A stretch of DNA of 64,000 bases from Timema cristinae. Its lineage: Eukaryota; Arthropoda; Insecta; Phasmatodea; Timematidae. Positions within the stretch are counted from its first letter, which is position 1. Every line of letters begins with the position of its first letter. Location: positions 72,365,941 through 72,429,940 of the forward strand of contig JBCFYV010011172.1 in the NCBI GenBank assembly GCA_039000515.1, read 5' to 3'. The notes under the pieces were generated by a model. That model saw only the letters and a list, made by a program, of their open reading frames with translations, was not told where the DNA came from and did no database searches. Positions 1 to 12,639 of this stretch are shown here, piece by piece. Made by a program: the position numbers and the translations under genes.

Positions 1-127
1 AAATGGTTTTCCACTCTCCCTCCGCGCAAATGCGGGTTCACTTTCTCTATATTCAACCTTCCTAATTCCTAACCTATAGATTAATTAGTACTTAAGCGTA
101 TAACCCGAACGGGTAGTAAGACGTGGT
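1..127 (+). repeat. SINE-A copy, 3' part, cut by window edge
   Basis: Matches the body and tail of the SINE-A family seen complete at 32856-33113. It starts inside the body (the part reading 'ccactctccctccgcgcaaa') and ends with the family tail containing acccgaacgggtagtaagacg. The tRNA-like head lies outside the window. Confidence 0.85.
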
Positions 128-983
128 GCTAAGTATTATTGTTAGTCAAAACTTTCACAACACTTTTTTCCTTTATTTTTTTAACATTATTGAAACACAA
201 ACTAAACAAAATAACCTTATTTATGTTTATTTTTTTGTGGAAGCGGCGTCTCTAGTTCACTTTGCTTTTCAAACAAGAGCTTCTAAAATGCTGTGTTCTT
301 TTTAAACATCAAGATGGAGAGTCAGCAGAAACAAGGGTTGTTTATGACTTAATACAAACTGTCTTCGGCTGTGTTCATGCGCGCTTATATGATAAAAACG
401 TTTTATTTTAAAACTAATTTTGTATGGCTTTTTCTCTAAGTTATTAAAACACTTTTATTTAGACCTAATTTGGTGGCCAATTATAACGAGATACATGATT
501 GAATATAATAATTTTTAATTTATTATTTCATATACTCGTATTATTATTAATATCTCTTGTTGCTTGTTGTTGCCAAAACCGCAAAACTACTTTTAATTAT
601 TTGGTTCTTTCAATGAAACTCCAACTATACAGTAATCCTTAGTGAAGTATTATTACAATCGTTTGATAATACTTTTTATTGATAGTTTAGTATAACTAAG
701 CAAATAATAATTATATCCAAATAGGTTTACATTAGTGACTTTCAGACATTGTTTGCAATATAGACTTTTATATTTTTATTTTGGTTTTATTTAGTGGTTT
801 TAGTTAAAATATCCTTATATATATATGTATATATATATATATAAAGATTTTCTATGAATTGATATTAAAAATAGATAAATGAAAATACGATAGGTACATT
901 TAAAAAAAATTTGCAATTGGGTTCTTTACCATCATTTATGTTTTCATATCGATTCGCATATCGATGTTAATTTATTTGTCTGC
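128..983. other. AT-rich stretch without recognised features
   Basis: I see no splice-framed exon, transposon end or RNA gene here. There is a short (TA)n tract at about 818-842. Small open frames in this stretch look like chance. Confidence 0.5.
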
Positions 984-1047
984 GTATAACCCGAACAGGT
1001 AGTAAGACGCGGTGCTAATTAATAATAATAATAATAATAATAATAAA
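984..1047 (+). repeat. SINE tail fragment with (TAA)n
   Basis: Only the shared SINE 3' tail is present (gcgtataacccgaacaggt, then gtaagacgcggtgcta), followed by a TAA microsatellite. One base of the usual inverted repeat is changed (CGAACAGG). Confidence 0.8.
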
Positions 1048-1604
1048 TTTATTTGTCTATCTCTGATTGAATTTCCTTAGATATCCGCAATGAAAGTTCT
1101 TTAAAAAATTCAAGTTCATCCAACTTTTACGGAATTCTACGAACCATGTACTTATGGATTGGGACTGAGTTTACACAGTGATCTGTTATTACAAAGTTGA
1201 TCTTTTACGGACCCTGAATATGGATAATTAACTTTACTGCTTTTGGCTTGTTGATGGGACCTTAACCGTCCGAATAATCTTGTAAAGTCATAAAATAAAG
1301 GCGTGGAAAATGTTTATTTATCAAGGCAACGACTGCAGAATCTTTGAAAATATTCTGACACAGCTTTGTGATAGCAATCAAATTACACCCTTCAACTGTT
1401 TGACTTTACCGCCCACTCAGATATACACATTTTGCTTTCTATAAAAGTGTCAAACTATCACTCGCAAAACGACTCTTTGACTTAAATGTGCGTGAATAAA
1501 AGTGTCCGACGTAATCATCTTGGAGGAGCTGGCTGGATTAAATCTTGATTTGTTTTAGTCGAGATATTTGACCAGCTCAAGAACACAGTGGAACCTAGGA
1601 AAAC
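1048..1604 (-). other. probable 3' UTR and downstream flank of the giant gene
   Basis: This lies directly downstream (minus strand) of the last exon. A minus-strand AATAAA hexamer (TTTATT on plus, 1313-1318) is about 290 nt after the stop and could be the polyadenylation signal. This is inference; no transcript data. Confidence 0.35.
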
Positions 1605-1857
1605 TCACAGGAACATAGTCGTCTCCGCTCTTGTGCCTCTATAAAGACTGCCTTTCGGCGATCCTTCGCCTTTGTTGATTCCTTTTCTTGTGGCCCCTTT
1701 TCTTCTTCTTCTTCTTGTCATTGGGCTCGTCCAACATTCTGTTCCAGTGCTTGAACACGACAGGTACGTCGGACAGCGGACCAAGTCCCCGGTTTGACCC
1801 TTGCCTCCGATCACCTTGAGCACGCCCCTCTTGAGTGCTTCTGGCAACGTCAAATAT
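1605..1857 (-). CDS. Giant repeat-protein gene, last exon (basic C-terminus)
   Basis: The minus strand shows a good acceptor (tttatctttctcag) ending at 1858. The preceding exon leaves AG, and the first base here completes AGA (Arg). The phased frame then reads YLTLPEALKRGVLKVIGGKG and stays open to a TGA at 1605. From roughly the GGGG run near 1800 the neighbouring frame looks more protein-like: VVFKHWNRMLDEPND, then a run of lysines and KKRNQQRRR, ending at a stop at 1639. One missing G in that run would join the two, so I suspect a one-base assembly indel. Either way the protein ends in a strongly basic tail. The product is not recognised. If the first frame is kept, the tail instead contains a few cysteines, unlike the rest of the protein. 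Confidence 0.65.
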
Positions 1858-2368
1858 CTGAGAAAGATAAAACCATTTTGACCATAGTGGCTGGACTGAG
1901 CGAGTGGTTAACATGCCTGAGCTGGGGGTGTGATACCTATTTGCTGCATTATGATTTTCACACACTTTGATTTTATACCGTCCCTCGACGTGAATTTTGA
2001 TACATCTCCTTAAAATACACACTATTAATATTATCCCCTTGCAGTAGATGGTTTAATGTGTAGGTAGCCAGTACTGGCACTAAAACGTATGAATGAGATT
2101 TCAATTGTACATATTTAATGGTTCGTTAAATAACTTTGAAAGACTAAATTATGTTTGCCCTGAAATGTATCAGTCTTACCTTGACTAGTTACGCTGTTCC
2201 CCTGACTTGTAAGTTTCACCATAGTGGAACCAAGCAAGGTAAGCTTGCTACCCTTTAGTGAAAACAGAAACTACAAATTGAGGGAATGTTAATACATCGC
2301 ATATGCAAAGAACTGTTGATGTGATTCGTTGATTCCGCTGTAATTTAAAATGCCAAAACTAAACTCAC
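1858..2368 (-). other. intron between giant exon and last exon
   Basis: About 511 nt with GTGAGT donor at 2368-2363 and an AG acceptor at 1859-1858 (minus strand), phase 2. It contains a tRNA-like stretch near 1890-1950 (gagcgagtggttaacatgcc) and a segment at 2209-2254 that recurs near 53280-53320 (accatagtggaaccaagcaa), so it carries repeat debris. Confidence 0.7.
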
Positions 2369-5300
2369 CTTCCCATTTTCTCATCGTGAGGTAGTTTTAC
2401 GTGTAAATTGATGGGAGCACCAAGGGTTTGGCCCTGGAATTCCTTAATATGGCTTCCTTTCAGGGCAGAAGGTGGGACACGTATGATTTTCAATTTCAGG
2501 ACATTTTTGCTGTCAGGCATGAGGACGCCTGGCAAGTCTTCCTCGTCCTTATCAAATTTATTTGGAAACGGAGTACCTCCTGATATCTCGCTTTCTTCTT
2601 CTGTGATAGATTTGACCTTGTATTTCTCAGACAAAGAATCTTCATTGCTATCGAATTCGTTTGGATGGAACCGCTGCTTTGGATAAACGGTGGGTTCGGT
2701 CTTACTATTCATGCTCGCTTCGTTTTTTACCGAATTATCTGTTTCGTGTGTAATTGTTTCCTGTGTGCTATCACTGAAATTATTTGGAAGTACATTCAGT
2801 TGTTCGTTCATAGTGTTGTCGGTGAACTCGTGCCTGTACAACTTATTGATTGCTTTGTCTTTCAAATGTACTGGGTTTTGTAGATACATGTCTTCCTTGT
2901 ATGCGCTATTGATTGGTATTACCAAGTCATCTATTCGTACCGCTTCCGTATCTTTTATAATATGGGCAATAATCTTATCCTCCGTGCCAAACAACTTAAA
3001 TGGTTTGGGTGCTTCATAGTGGTTATTGTTTACCTGGGACAATATTTGCTCTTCGTGTAATGCCTCCAAAGGTTTTCCACTCAGTTCTGCGTTAACAACG
3101 CCCTGCATTTTTGGGTTTTTATCATTGGGGCTGAAATGTCTGTTGCTCACATTGCCTTCTCTTGTGCTATTGTATTTATCCAAATAAGGGTGTATTATTT
3201 CCTCTCTAAAAAAAGTATATTTTGTGGGCCTGCTTAACTTTAAGTGTCTTTCTATGTCACCGATATTCAGACTTAATGTAACATTTTGTCGCGGGTTTTT
3301 TGTCTCCATGTAGGTTGTTTGGTCACTCAATTGTGCAGATTTTATTGCCTCGTTTTTAACAATGTAGGTGATTGAAGGTTTGATTTCAATGTTGGTAATT
3401 GTAGAATTGGTAACGCCTTTCGCCGTCTGATTATTTTTTGTCTTGTTAATTTTTTCTTTGGTGCTTCTTTCACTTTCAAAATCTGTTTTTGGTATTGATG
3501 GCACTGCCTTATCGGTAGTCCCCTCGTTTGCAAACGAAGTGTTTACTTTATCTTCTAGAGGGACTACTTTAACTAAAGGTGTATGCGTATTTATTTTGTG
3601 GTTGGGCTCTTCTGTGGTATTTGAATGCACAGTTGAAATAATAGTCCCGTTTTCATCACTTAACCTTTGCTTCATTTCTGCATCATTTGTGACATTCATA
3701 TTCACCCCTAATGAATTATTGTTTTCTTTCTGAAGCATACGAACCGTTATCGGTTTAATGAACATCTTACTTTTGTCTACAGAATGTAAAAGGTCATCCT
3801 TGCTTTCATCTCCCGTTTCGGTTTTGTATCGAAACTTAATATTGTCATAATTGAGTTTTCCTGATATAGTGTACGAATTCTTTAGTTGTGTGGTGGGGAG
3901 TATTATATCTGTTGTGTTCGCAGAATTTATATTGTTTTCGTATTCATTAAATAATATTCTTTTCGCTTCTTCTTTGTAGCTGCTTATGTTTTTTAATGTA
4001 TTATTTTGAATATTAATTTTATTGGTAATAGCGCCGTTTCGTTTGTACAAGCTCTCGTACGAAGAAGCACTAGGCATAAACAAATCTTGATCTTCAAGCG
4101 CTACATCGTATTTGTCTAATTTGTTTCTAAAGAGTTCGTTCTTACTACTTTCACTGACAATTTTGTTTTTGTAAGGTTCTAGCTCTTGTAGGTAATCTGA
4201 ATTTACCGCAGAAAATCCAGAATTAGAGTCTTCTTTGTTGTTGCGATTTTGTTTCGTTATGTGTGTGTTATTTGTTACCTGTTTAGGTATCACCATTTTT
4301 CCCCTATGATAATTTTTTTCTTTGCTTTTGTATCTAGGCACCGCCAACTCTTTAATATATTCAGCACCATCACCGGAAACATCTTTAGTGTTAAAAGTTC
4401 CCTTTTGTTTGTTTATGGTCTCAAATATATTGGAGTCATATGATTGGCCTTCCTGAATAGATTGCATTCTTTGTGCAACAATAACAGCATGGACATCTGA
4501 CGTTTTTTCCTTAAGCTGTGGAGAAAAGTGGGATCCATTTTTGGTATTTTTGTCATTCATATTTTTTTTCTACGTCGTTGTCATACATTTTTTGTTTGTC
4601 CTCATCTTTTGTCATCAGACGTTTTACATTATTGTTTTTAGTTCCAACGAATCCGTTTTTCTCGTCAGAGTACGATGTTTGCGGTGAGTTGAGTACTTTT
4701 ATCTCGGAAAATTTGTCCTCGTTTGTGTTTGCGATTTCATTAGTACTTGACATTGTTTTCAGTTTATTTATATTTTCTTCCCATTCTTTATCATTTTCTT
4801 GTTTTTCATGCATTAGTTTTTTAGTGCTAATCAAATCTGGCATTTCGTTGAAGTCTTGTTCTATTGAATTTTCTGAAAATTTAATTGTATGCAAAATTTG
4901 CTGTTTTTCATCTGACTTGTTGAAAATACGAGGAATATTATCTATTATTTCTTCTGCTGGTATGTTTTTTTGCGTTATTTGCATTCTTTGCATAGCAAGA
5001 ACACCATTTATTTTAGATGTTGCATTGATAGTGTCAGAACTAAACTCCGGGTTTAATTGGTTTGCATATTCTAAAGTTGTTATATTAGTTTTGAACTCTT
5101 TAAACTTGTTAAGAAGTGCTAGATTTGGCCTTACTGCTGATTCATTTATGATCCCAAAAAATTTAGCCTCTTTAGATCTATCTGCAATTTCTGATTTATT
5201 TTTGCTTTCTAATGTGTTTCTATCGGATGGTAACAACCGCCTAACAAAATCAGTTTTAATTCCAGAAAACCCTCTATCTTCTTTTTCGTATTTGATATGT

Positions 5301-8300
5301 GTTTCAGATCTTTTATCCAATTCATGTTGATCATGCTTTTTTCTTGATATTATTTCTTTGATTTCGTCAGCAGTGTGAATTCCTTTTTTTTCGTTTTTGT
5401 ATTGCGCTGGGATTGGCATAAACCTTCTGGTGTATTCTGTCTTCATTCCAGAAATTCCTTCGTTCTCATTGGTATATACTATCTTAGGTCTAGTGTTTGC
5501 TTGTAATGACGAAAATTCCTTCCTTGATTCTCCTTCATTTTTAGAAGAAATATTTGTATCTACATTTGATTCCGAATCGCTTTTACCTTTATTTTGGTCC
5601 GTAATATAAGATTTATTTTTGTTTTCTAATGTGTCTGTATCGGATGGCAACAACCGCATGACAAAATCATTTTTTATCCCAAAAACCTCTTTAGCTTCTT
5701 TTTCGTATTTTATTTGTGACTCTGGTTTTATAGCCAATCCATTTTCGTCATCCATTTCGTTGCTGCTATTTTTATTTTCACTTGGATATTTTATTTCCTT
5801 ATTGTCAGACAAAGCTGAGAGTGGCATAAATTTTCTCGTATATTCTGTCTTTACTCCAGAAATTCCATCGTTTTCATTGTTATATAATATCTTAGCTATA
5901 CTGTTCGTTTGTGACGTCGAATATCCATGCCTTGATTCTTCTTCATTTTTAGAAGAAATATTTGTAACTTCATTGGATTCAGATTCACTTATTTCGTTAT
6001 TTCTGTCTCTAATATTATACTTACTTTTTCTTTCTAATATAGCACTATCAAATGGTAACAGCCGTCTAACAAAATCAGTTTTAATGGCAGAAAAACCTTC
6101 ATCTTCATTCTCGTATTTGATATCCGTTTTGGGTCCTATATCCAATCCATGATGATCATGCTTTTGGCTGAATATTATTTCGTTTTCGTCGCCATTTCGA
6201 ATTCCTCCTTTTTCGTTTTTGTATTGCGCTGGGATTGGCATAAACCTTCTGGTGTATTCTGTCTTCATTCCAGAAATTCCTTCGTTCTCATTGGTATATA
6301 CTATCTTAGGTCTAGTGTTTGCTTGTAATGACAAAAGTTCTTTCCTAGACTCTCCTTCATTTTTAGAAGAAATATTTATATCCATATTTGATCCAGAATC
6401 TATTTTCCCTTTATTTTTGTCTGTAATATTAACTGTATTATTGCTTTCTAATGTGTTTCTATCAGATGGTAACAACCGCATGACAGAATCACTTTTAATT
6501 CCAGAAAACCCTCTATCTTCTTTTTCGTGTTTGATATCCGTTTCGGGTCCTATATCCAATTCATGATGATCATGCTTTTTGCTGAATATTATTTCGTTTT
6601 CGTCGCCATTTCGAATTCCTACTTTTTCGTTTTTGTATTGAGCTGAGATTGGCATAAACCTTCTGGTGTATTCTGTCTTCATTCCAGAAATTCCTTCGTT
6701 CTCATTGGTATATACTATCTTAGGTCTAGTGTTTGCTTGTAATGACGAAAATTCTCTCCTAGACTCTCCTTCATTTTTAGAAGAAATATTTGTATCTATA
6801 TTGGATTCAAAATCTTTTTTACCAATATTTTTGTTTGTAATATATTTATTTTTGCTTTCTAATGTGTGTGTATCGAATGGCAACAACCGCTCGACAAAAT
6901 CATTTTTAATACCAAATAACTCTTTAGCTTCGTTTTTTATTTGTGATCCGTGTTTTATATCAAATCTATTTTTGTCGTCTGTTTTGTTGCTGCTGTCTTT
7001 ATTTTTACTTCGATAGTTTATTTCCTTATTGTCAGACATTGGCATTAATCTTCTCGTATAGTCTGTTTTCACGGCAGAAATTACATCGTTTCCATTTTCA
7101 TATACTATCTGAGGTCTAGTGTTTGCTTGTAATTTTGAATATCCATTCTTTGATTCTCCTTTATTTGATTCTCCTTCATTTCCAGAATAAATATTTGTGT
7201 TAATATTGGATTCAGAATCTCTCTTCCCTTTATTTGTATCTGTAATATTAGTTGTATTATTGCTTTCCAGTGTGCTTCTCTCGGATGGCAACAACCGCCT
7301 TACAAAATCAGTTTTAATGCCAGAAAAACCTTTATCTTCAATCTTGTATTTCAAACGTGTTTCAGGTCCTATATCCAATCCATGATGTTCATAATTTTTT
7401 CTGGATATTATTTCGTTGTTTACGTCAGCAGTTCGAATTCCTACTTCTTCGTTGTCAAACAAAGCTGAGATTGGCATAAGCCTTCTGGTGTATTCTGTTC
7501 TCACTCCAGAAATTACATCGTTCTCATTGTTATATATTATCTTAGGTCTAGTGTCTGCTTGTGAGTACGGTCTAACCTTTCTTGCTCTTCCTTCATTTTC
7601 AGGAAAAACATTAGTACCCATTTTGGCTTCAGTGTATCTTTCTTCCCCATTTTTGTCTGCATTTTTATATTTATCTTTTTGCTCTAATACGTCACTTTCT
7701 AATGGCAACAGCCGCCTTACAAAATCAGTTTTAATGCCAGAAAACCTTCTATCTTCTTTCTTATATTTGATTAGAGTTTTGGGTTTTATTTCTCTTTCAT
7801 TATCTTCATCTGTTTCTTTGGAAATTTTCCTTCTTGTTTTATTATCACTTTTCATACTTACTTCTTCATTCTCAGACAAAGTAGGCATTGGCATTAATCT
7901 TCTCGTGTATTCAGTCTTTACTCCAGAAAGTCCATTGTTTTCACTGGTATAAAATATTTGAGGGTTTATATTGGTTTTTGGCGTTAGTTTACTATCACTT
8001 GCGCCTATTTCATTTTCAGGAAATACTTTAGTAACAATATTGGATTCAGAATATTTTCTGTCTGCAATAATAGGTTTATCTTTATTTTCTAATATGTCAA
8101 TATCGGATGGTAACAACCGCCTGACAAAATCAGTTTTAACTATAGAAAAACCTTTATTCTCTTTCTTATATTTGATTATGGGTTCGGGTGTTGTATCCGA
8201 TTCATTCTCGCCATCCATTTCTTTGGATATTATTCTCTTTTCGTTTTCACTTCGATATTTCACTTCATCTTTGCCGGACAAACCTGGGAACGGTATAAAT

Positions 8301-11300
8301 CTTCTCGTGTATTCTGTCTTTACTCCAGAAATGCCATTATTCTCATTGTTATACAATATTTGAGGATAATCGCTTGTTTTTGGTGTTTTTTTAACATTAC
8401 TTCCACCTCCCACATTCTCAGGAGATATTATAGTACCTATATTGAATTCAGCATTAACTTCCCCCTCGTTTCGGTTTACAATTTTAGAGCCATAATTGTT
8501 TTTTAATACATCACTTTCTGATGGCAACAGCCGCTTAACAAAATCAGTTTTAATTCCGTAAAACCCTTTATCCTCTTTCTTGTATTTTATAATAGGTTCG
8601 GGCTTTATATCTAATCCGTCACCGTCATCTTTTTTGTTGGTTATTATTTTAGTGTTTTCGCCCTCACTTCGATATTTAACTTCTTCAGTGTAGGAAAAAG
8701 GTGAGATTGGCATAAATCTTCTTGTGTACTCTGTCTTTATTCCAGAAATCCCATCGTTATCATTATTATATAATATTTTATGCCCGGTGTTGGTTTCTGT
8801 TAATTCACTTGCATCTGTTTTCGTTGATATATAATGTTTGGTTACTATAATTGGTCCATTATGATTTTTTTTAGATTCAACAGATTTTATGCTCTCACTT
8901 TCTTCAACAACTGCATTTTGTTTTGGCTCATTTTTGTTGTTGATATTAACGGTTGTATAGTTAGCTAAGCTATATTCATTTCTATGTGTTTCCGCTACTT
9001 TACCATCAATTTCCTTGTGCTTGTAACTTGCTTGTAGTTTGTCACCGTTATAAGGTTCATATATTTTACTTAACAACGTTTTCGTCCCTTCATTGCTTTT
9101 GTGTTTATTTTTGTAAAATATGTTTACAGGCATTCTAGCTTCTCCTTCATTCTGCTTCACTTTTAGTTCGTCGACGTTTATATTTTTGTCTAATATGTCC
9201 TCTCTGGTTATTACATCTACATAGGTTTTTTTAGGCTCAACAGTTTCTATTGATTTTTGCGCCCATATTATAACAGGCACTTTATTACCTATATGTTTTT
9301 TATTTGAATAAATATCCTCATTAGTTGTCTTAATCTTAGTATTGTGTTCAATAATAGTTTTTTCGTCGTTGCTATATTCGCGTATATTATGTGCACGGGC
9401 AAAATTTTGGAGTTCACTGTTGTCATTTGTTTGCTCGTCTTCTATATAGCTTTCTATCTGTTTATTTTTGACTTGTTCTCCAGGTTTCTTTTCTAGACTT
9501 TCGCTGCTGGCACTTTCGGACTCGAAGTCGTTTATATGGCTTTCTAGATTCACAAATTTAGTTGGCCATTGTGTTCCTTTGCTCCTCGCCGTAAGATCAA
9601 CCTGTGAAGGTTTGCTATCTCCGTCGGATGAATCAATAGCAGATGAAATTTGCAATGCCATTCCATCAGATTTATTATCTATTTCTTCGCTTAATGGGGT
9701 TGTTTCAAATTTGTCTTGCATCTCTTCGATTTGCCTTTTGAAACCAGGGGCTGCGAAGTTATTGTCAAATGGATCTTTGTCGTAGGAATTAAATAGCAAC
9801 TTTCCCTTTTTGCTAGTCTTGGTGCCTTTTTCGCCAATTGTTTTATTCGGATATTGTGCTAGTTCTTTTATTGATTGTGTTTCTATTCCTTTAGGTCCGC
9901 TGCTATCGCCTGTATGAAATATTTCGGGAATGTGGGTATCAGCCCTACTTGGATGTTTTCTTACCACATTTGTATATATTTCGTGTGTGGATGGCCGTCC
10001 GAAATTACTAAGTGTATTGCCGTACTTATTTTCCTTATGTAGAAATTGCTCATCAGTACTTATATGGTTTGCATTTTGGGTATTTTCATACTCGGGTTCT
10101 TGGACTAAATTTTGTAGCTCAACCAATTCAATGTTTTGATGCCTATCAAGCTCCTCAGTTGACAATTCTTCTTTTTCAAAGCTATGACTATACTTCTTAT
10201 GTTCTGGTGAAGAATCGTCCTCCCATCTAGAAGGATGGCGTAGCACAGTACGTTTAAGTTGGTTCTTGTACGAGCTTAGTGTTTCTTGAAGCCCTGGATT
10301 AATTAATGTGGACTTTTTAAATTTGTAATTTTCTTTGTCGTTATCTAAAAATGTCCTTATGCTTTGGGAATCTTTTCCAAATTGATGTGCTATTGGACTT
10401 TTGATTTTCCCGGGCATTTGCAATTTTATATCTGATAGCTCTATTTTAGTGTTGCTATAATTTCCATCGGATTTTGAAAAATACATAGGTTTATTTAGTG
10501 ACTGTACATTTTTATAAGTCAACCTGCCACGTTCTTCTTTATCATAGCCTATATTCACTGCTGGAATTAATGGTGGGTGCTCACGGATATTAGATACATC
10601 AACTATATCATTCTCTGGAAAGGTTTCTGTAAAAGTTGTTTTCTCCTTTCGTATCCTTTTGTTTGCTATGTGTTTGGGTCTTTCCAATGTGAGACAGTGC
10701 ATTCAAATTTACAGGAATAATAATATCTTTGTCACCCTCATTTGGATTTTCGAGGCTTTCAGTTTCTTTGTCAGGATCTTTGCTTTCATCGCTTCCTTCA
10801 TACACTTTATTTTCGTTAATAGATTTTGTTTCAACTCTGTCGAAATCGATTTTTTTAATATTGGGCGTCATTCCGTAGCTGCCAAGGACACTGCTTGTAA
10901 CTTTTTCTTCGCTTGAAATCATGGCGCTTACACTCCGTCATTTAATTTTGGACTTGTGGACAAGTACTCAACATTTTGGTCTTGCACTAATTCGTGTATA
11001 TCTACAAAATTGTTATTGTGTTTTGCACTGATTTTATTTTGAATACTTTTTCTTTTATTATTTAACTGTTGCACTTGATGTTCTCTGCGTAGTACGTTTT
11101 CTGAGTCATACTGTGGCTTTTTTATAAAATATTCTGATTGGTTTGCGGGTACATCCTTTCGCTCCTTGTTTGGATCCAGATTGTTTTCAATATCTTCTTT
11201 GGGAGAAAATTGTCCAGATTCCGCTGACCCAGTCACGTCCTTATCTTCTGGTTCACTATACTCAACGAACTGGTTCATCATGAACCCCTCCAAATTTTCT

Positions 11301-12057
11301 AGATGTATGTCTAAATCGTTCTTCCACGTAAGTTCAGGAATACTATCCTTTTTTATGATTCGAACTATATTGGGCTTTGTCCCATCGTAAATGCTTACAT
11401 TGTTAGATTTGTAACTTTCTCTGGTAATCATTGCATTATCAGTTTGATCTTTTTCCTCTTTAACAAATTCTGTGTTTTCGTATTTTTTTGGAGGGATTGA
11501 TAGCGTCTCGTGGTCACCTATATTTTTAAGTTGAGGGTCGAACAATGGTTTTGGTGGCTTCATCGCGTTGTGAAATTCCGCGGATGACAATTCGGACTCC
11601 GGTGCTTGGTGTTGACTGTTTATCACTAGCGGCATTTGGTCATATTGTTGCTTGGACGTCTCTTTTTTTTGTAACGGGTATTTTTGTGTACCGAACGTGT
11701 AGTATTCGTGACTGGTGGTCACCGTGTGGGCACTACCGTGAGGATAAGTATTCTCTTCCTCCAGCCTTTTAGTACTAGAAGATTTCTTCTTGGGCATTTT
11801 GCCTCTCTGCTTGAGTTTCTTCTGGTGGGCCTCGTGTGCTTTCTTGTTGAATCTCTGCACGATACCGTCGACGTATGCAACCAGGTGGCCGTCTTTGGTC
11901 CGTATCTCTCTTCCATTTTGTTCGCCTTGGAGGATCTGGTCGATGATTGTCTCAACGGGACCCGCGTCGGCAGGGACCAGCACTGTGAGTTCCTTCAACT
12001 GGAACTTTTTATGCTTCGGACGCCGCCTCTTTTTTGGTAACTCGGGGTTAGACCCAT
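2369..12057 (-). CDS. Giant exon of an unrecognised secreted repeat protein
   Basis: A 9.7 kb exon on the minus strand. It opens after a pyrimidine-rich acceptor (ctgtattttag) at 12058 and ends at AG|GTGAGT at 2369/2368. The frame is open for over 3,200 residues except for three one-base shifts: near 10940-10926, between 10702 and 10608, and at an A8 run near 4563. At each, the same kind of protein continues in the next frame. Order of parts: a basic patch PKKRRRPKHKK at the start; a more ordered-looking block (LKELTVLVPADAGPVETIID, then REIRTKDGHLVAYVDGIVQ); a long hydrophilic Asn/Lys/Glu/Ser region; nine tandem repeats of about 137 residues (8800-5150); more hydrophilic sequence; and a C-terminal block (KIIRVPPSALKGSHIKEF, then APINLHVKLPHDEKMGR). 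I saw no cysteine in the long frames apart from the ambiguous overlap at 10702. Such composition predicts intrinsic disorder. Function unknown; with the signal peptide of exon 1 it should be secreted. The true exon extends upstream of the TTG at 11998. Confidence 0.8.
4553..4575 (-). other. frame break at A8 run in the giant exon
   Basis: The upstream frame ends in TGA at 4553, and the downstream frame continues from an ATG at 4560. The break sits directly after GTAG followed by eight A (minus strand). Seven A would join the two frames without a stop. Most simply an assembly indel. Confidence 0.7.
5150..8800 (-). repeat. nine tandem 137-residue coding repeats
   Basis: Within the giant exon, a core encoding KTEYTRR or a close variant occurs at plus-coordinates 5424, 5831, 6245, 6659, 7049, 7481, 7898, 8300 and 8717. 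A sister core encoding KTDFVRR or a variant lies at 5237, 5654, 6062, 6476, 6897, 7295, 7712, 8117 and 8531. Spacing is 390-432 bp (mean about 412), always a multiple of three. Both cores sit in the same larger pattern, Y-x-x-E-x-x-G-[IF]-S-G-[IVM]-K-T, so each unit is itself a diverged duplication. A decayed extra core (GFVGTKNNNVKRLM) lies at about 4610-4660. Antisense open frames over this stretch are shadows of the repeats. Confidence 0.92.
10608..10940 (-). other. two nearby frame breaks in the giant exon
   Basis: The first frame stops at TAA 10930-10928. The next frame is open from 10937 to 10608 (104 residues from ATG 10922), and the following 6 kb frame is open from at least 10702. 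Two one-base shifts about 250-330 nt apart restore continuity. They could be assembly errors, a small pseudogenised patch, or less likely a tiny unrecognised intron pair; I see no convincing GT..AG pair. Confidence 0.6.
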
Positions 12058-12637
12058 CTAAAATACAGAGTTAAACTTATTGCATAGTTAAAAAAAAACA
12101 CTTTGATTTTATACTTATGGCTTTTACTAGGGCTGCCCTTATCAGACTTGGGATCCTGAACAATTTTTGTTGTGGATCCCCAGGTTATTTGACTCACAAC
12201 CCATTCCCCCAAAATGATTAAAAAAACAACTTAATTTGTTTAATTTTATTAAAGTATTTTGCACCTATATTCTAATTTTCAGTCGCATACGTTATCAGGG
12301 AATGCCCTAAAAGATAAATACATGCAAGTAATAATAATGCTAGAAGCCATGTATGTATACATATAAGGGTTTATAGTTTATCCCCAATCCTTAGTTAGAT
12401 TTTCTTCCCAACAAACTTGATCTGTATAAAGGCACAAAGAACAATTACTTGATTCTTTCTTCTTCAGTCTGTTTGGAGTTGCCCCACCCTCTCTACTAGT
12501 CATATCTTTGTTTCGGCTATTACGTCTCGTAAAGTAGGTTTCAACCTGTTGCACATGGGGAGAAAACAGTAGTAGAGTCTGCTCTCACACGCGGCAGAGC
12601 GGGCTTTGGGGGCCTGTCGCTATTTCTCCCTTGTGTG

Positions 12638-12639
12638 TG

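Noticed and set aside
4553..4575. Programmed ribosomal frameshift at the A8 run
   Set aside because: Similar one-base breaks occur at other homopolymers here, including in an unrelated gene; assembly indels explain all of them more simply.
2408..10230. Many plus-strand open frames opposite the giant exon
   Set aside because: They recur with the repeat period, encode low-complexity Leu/Ser/Phe strings and have no splice or family support; they are antisense shadows.
10928..11998. Treating the 356-residue frame as a complete gene starting at 11998
   Set aside because: The first codon is TTG; the frame runs further upstream to a clear acceptor at 12058 and in phase with the signal-peptide exon.
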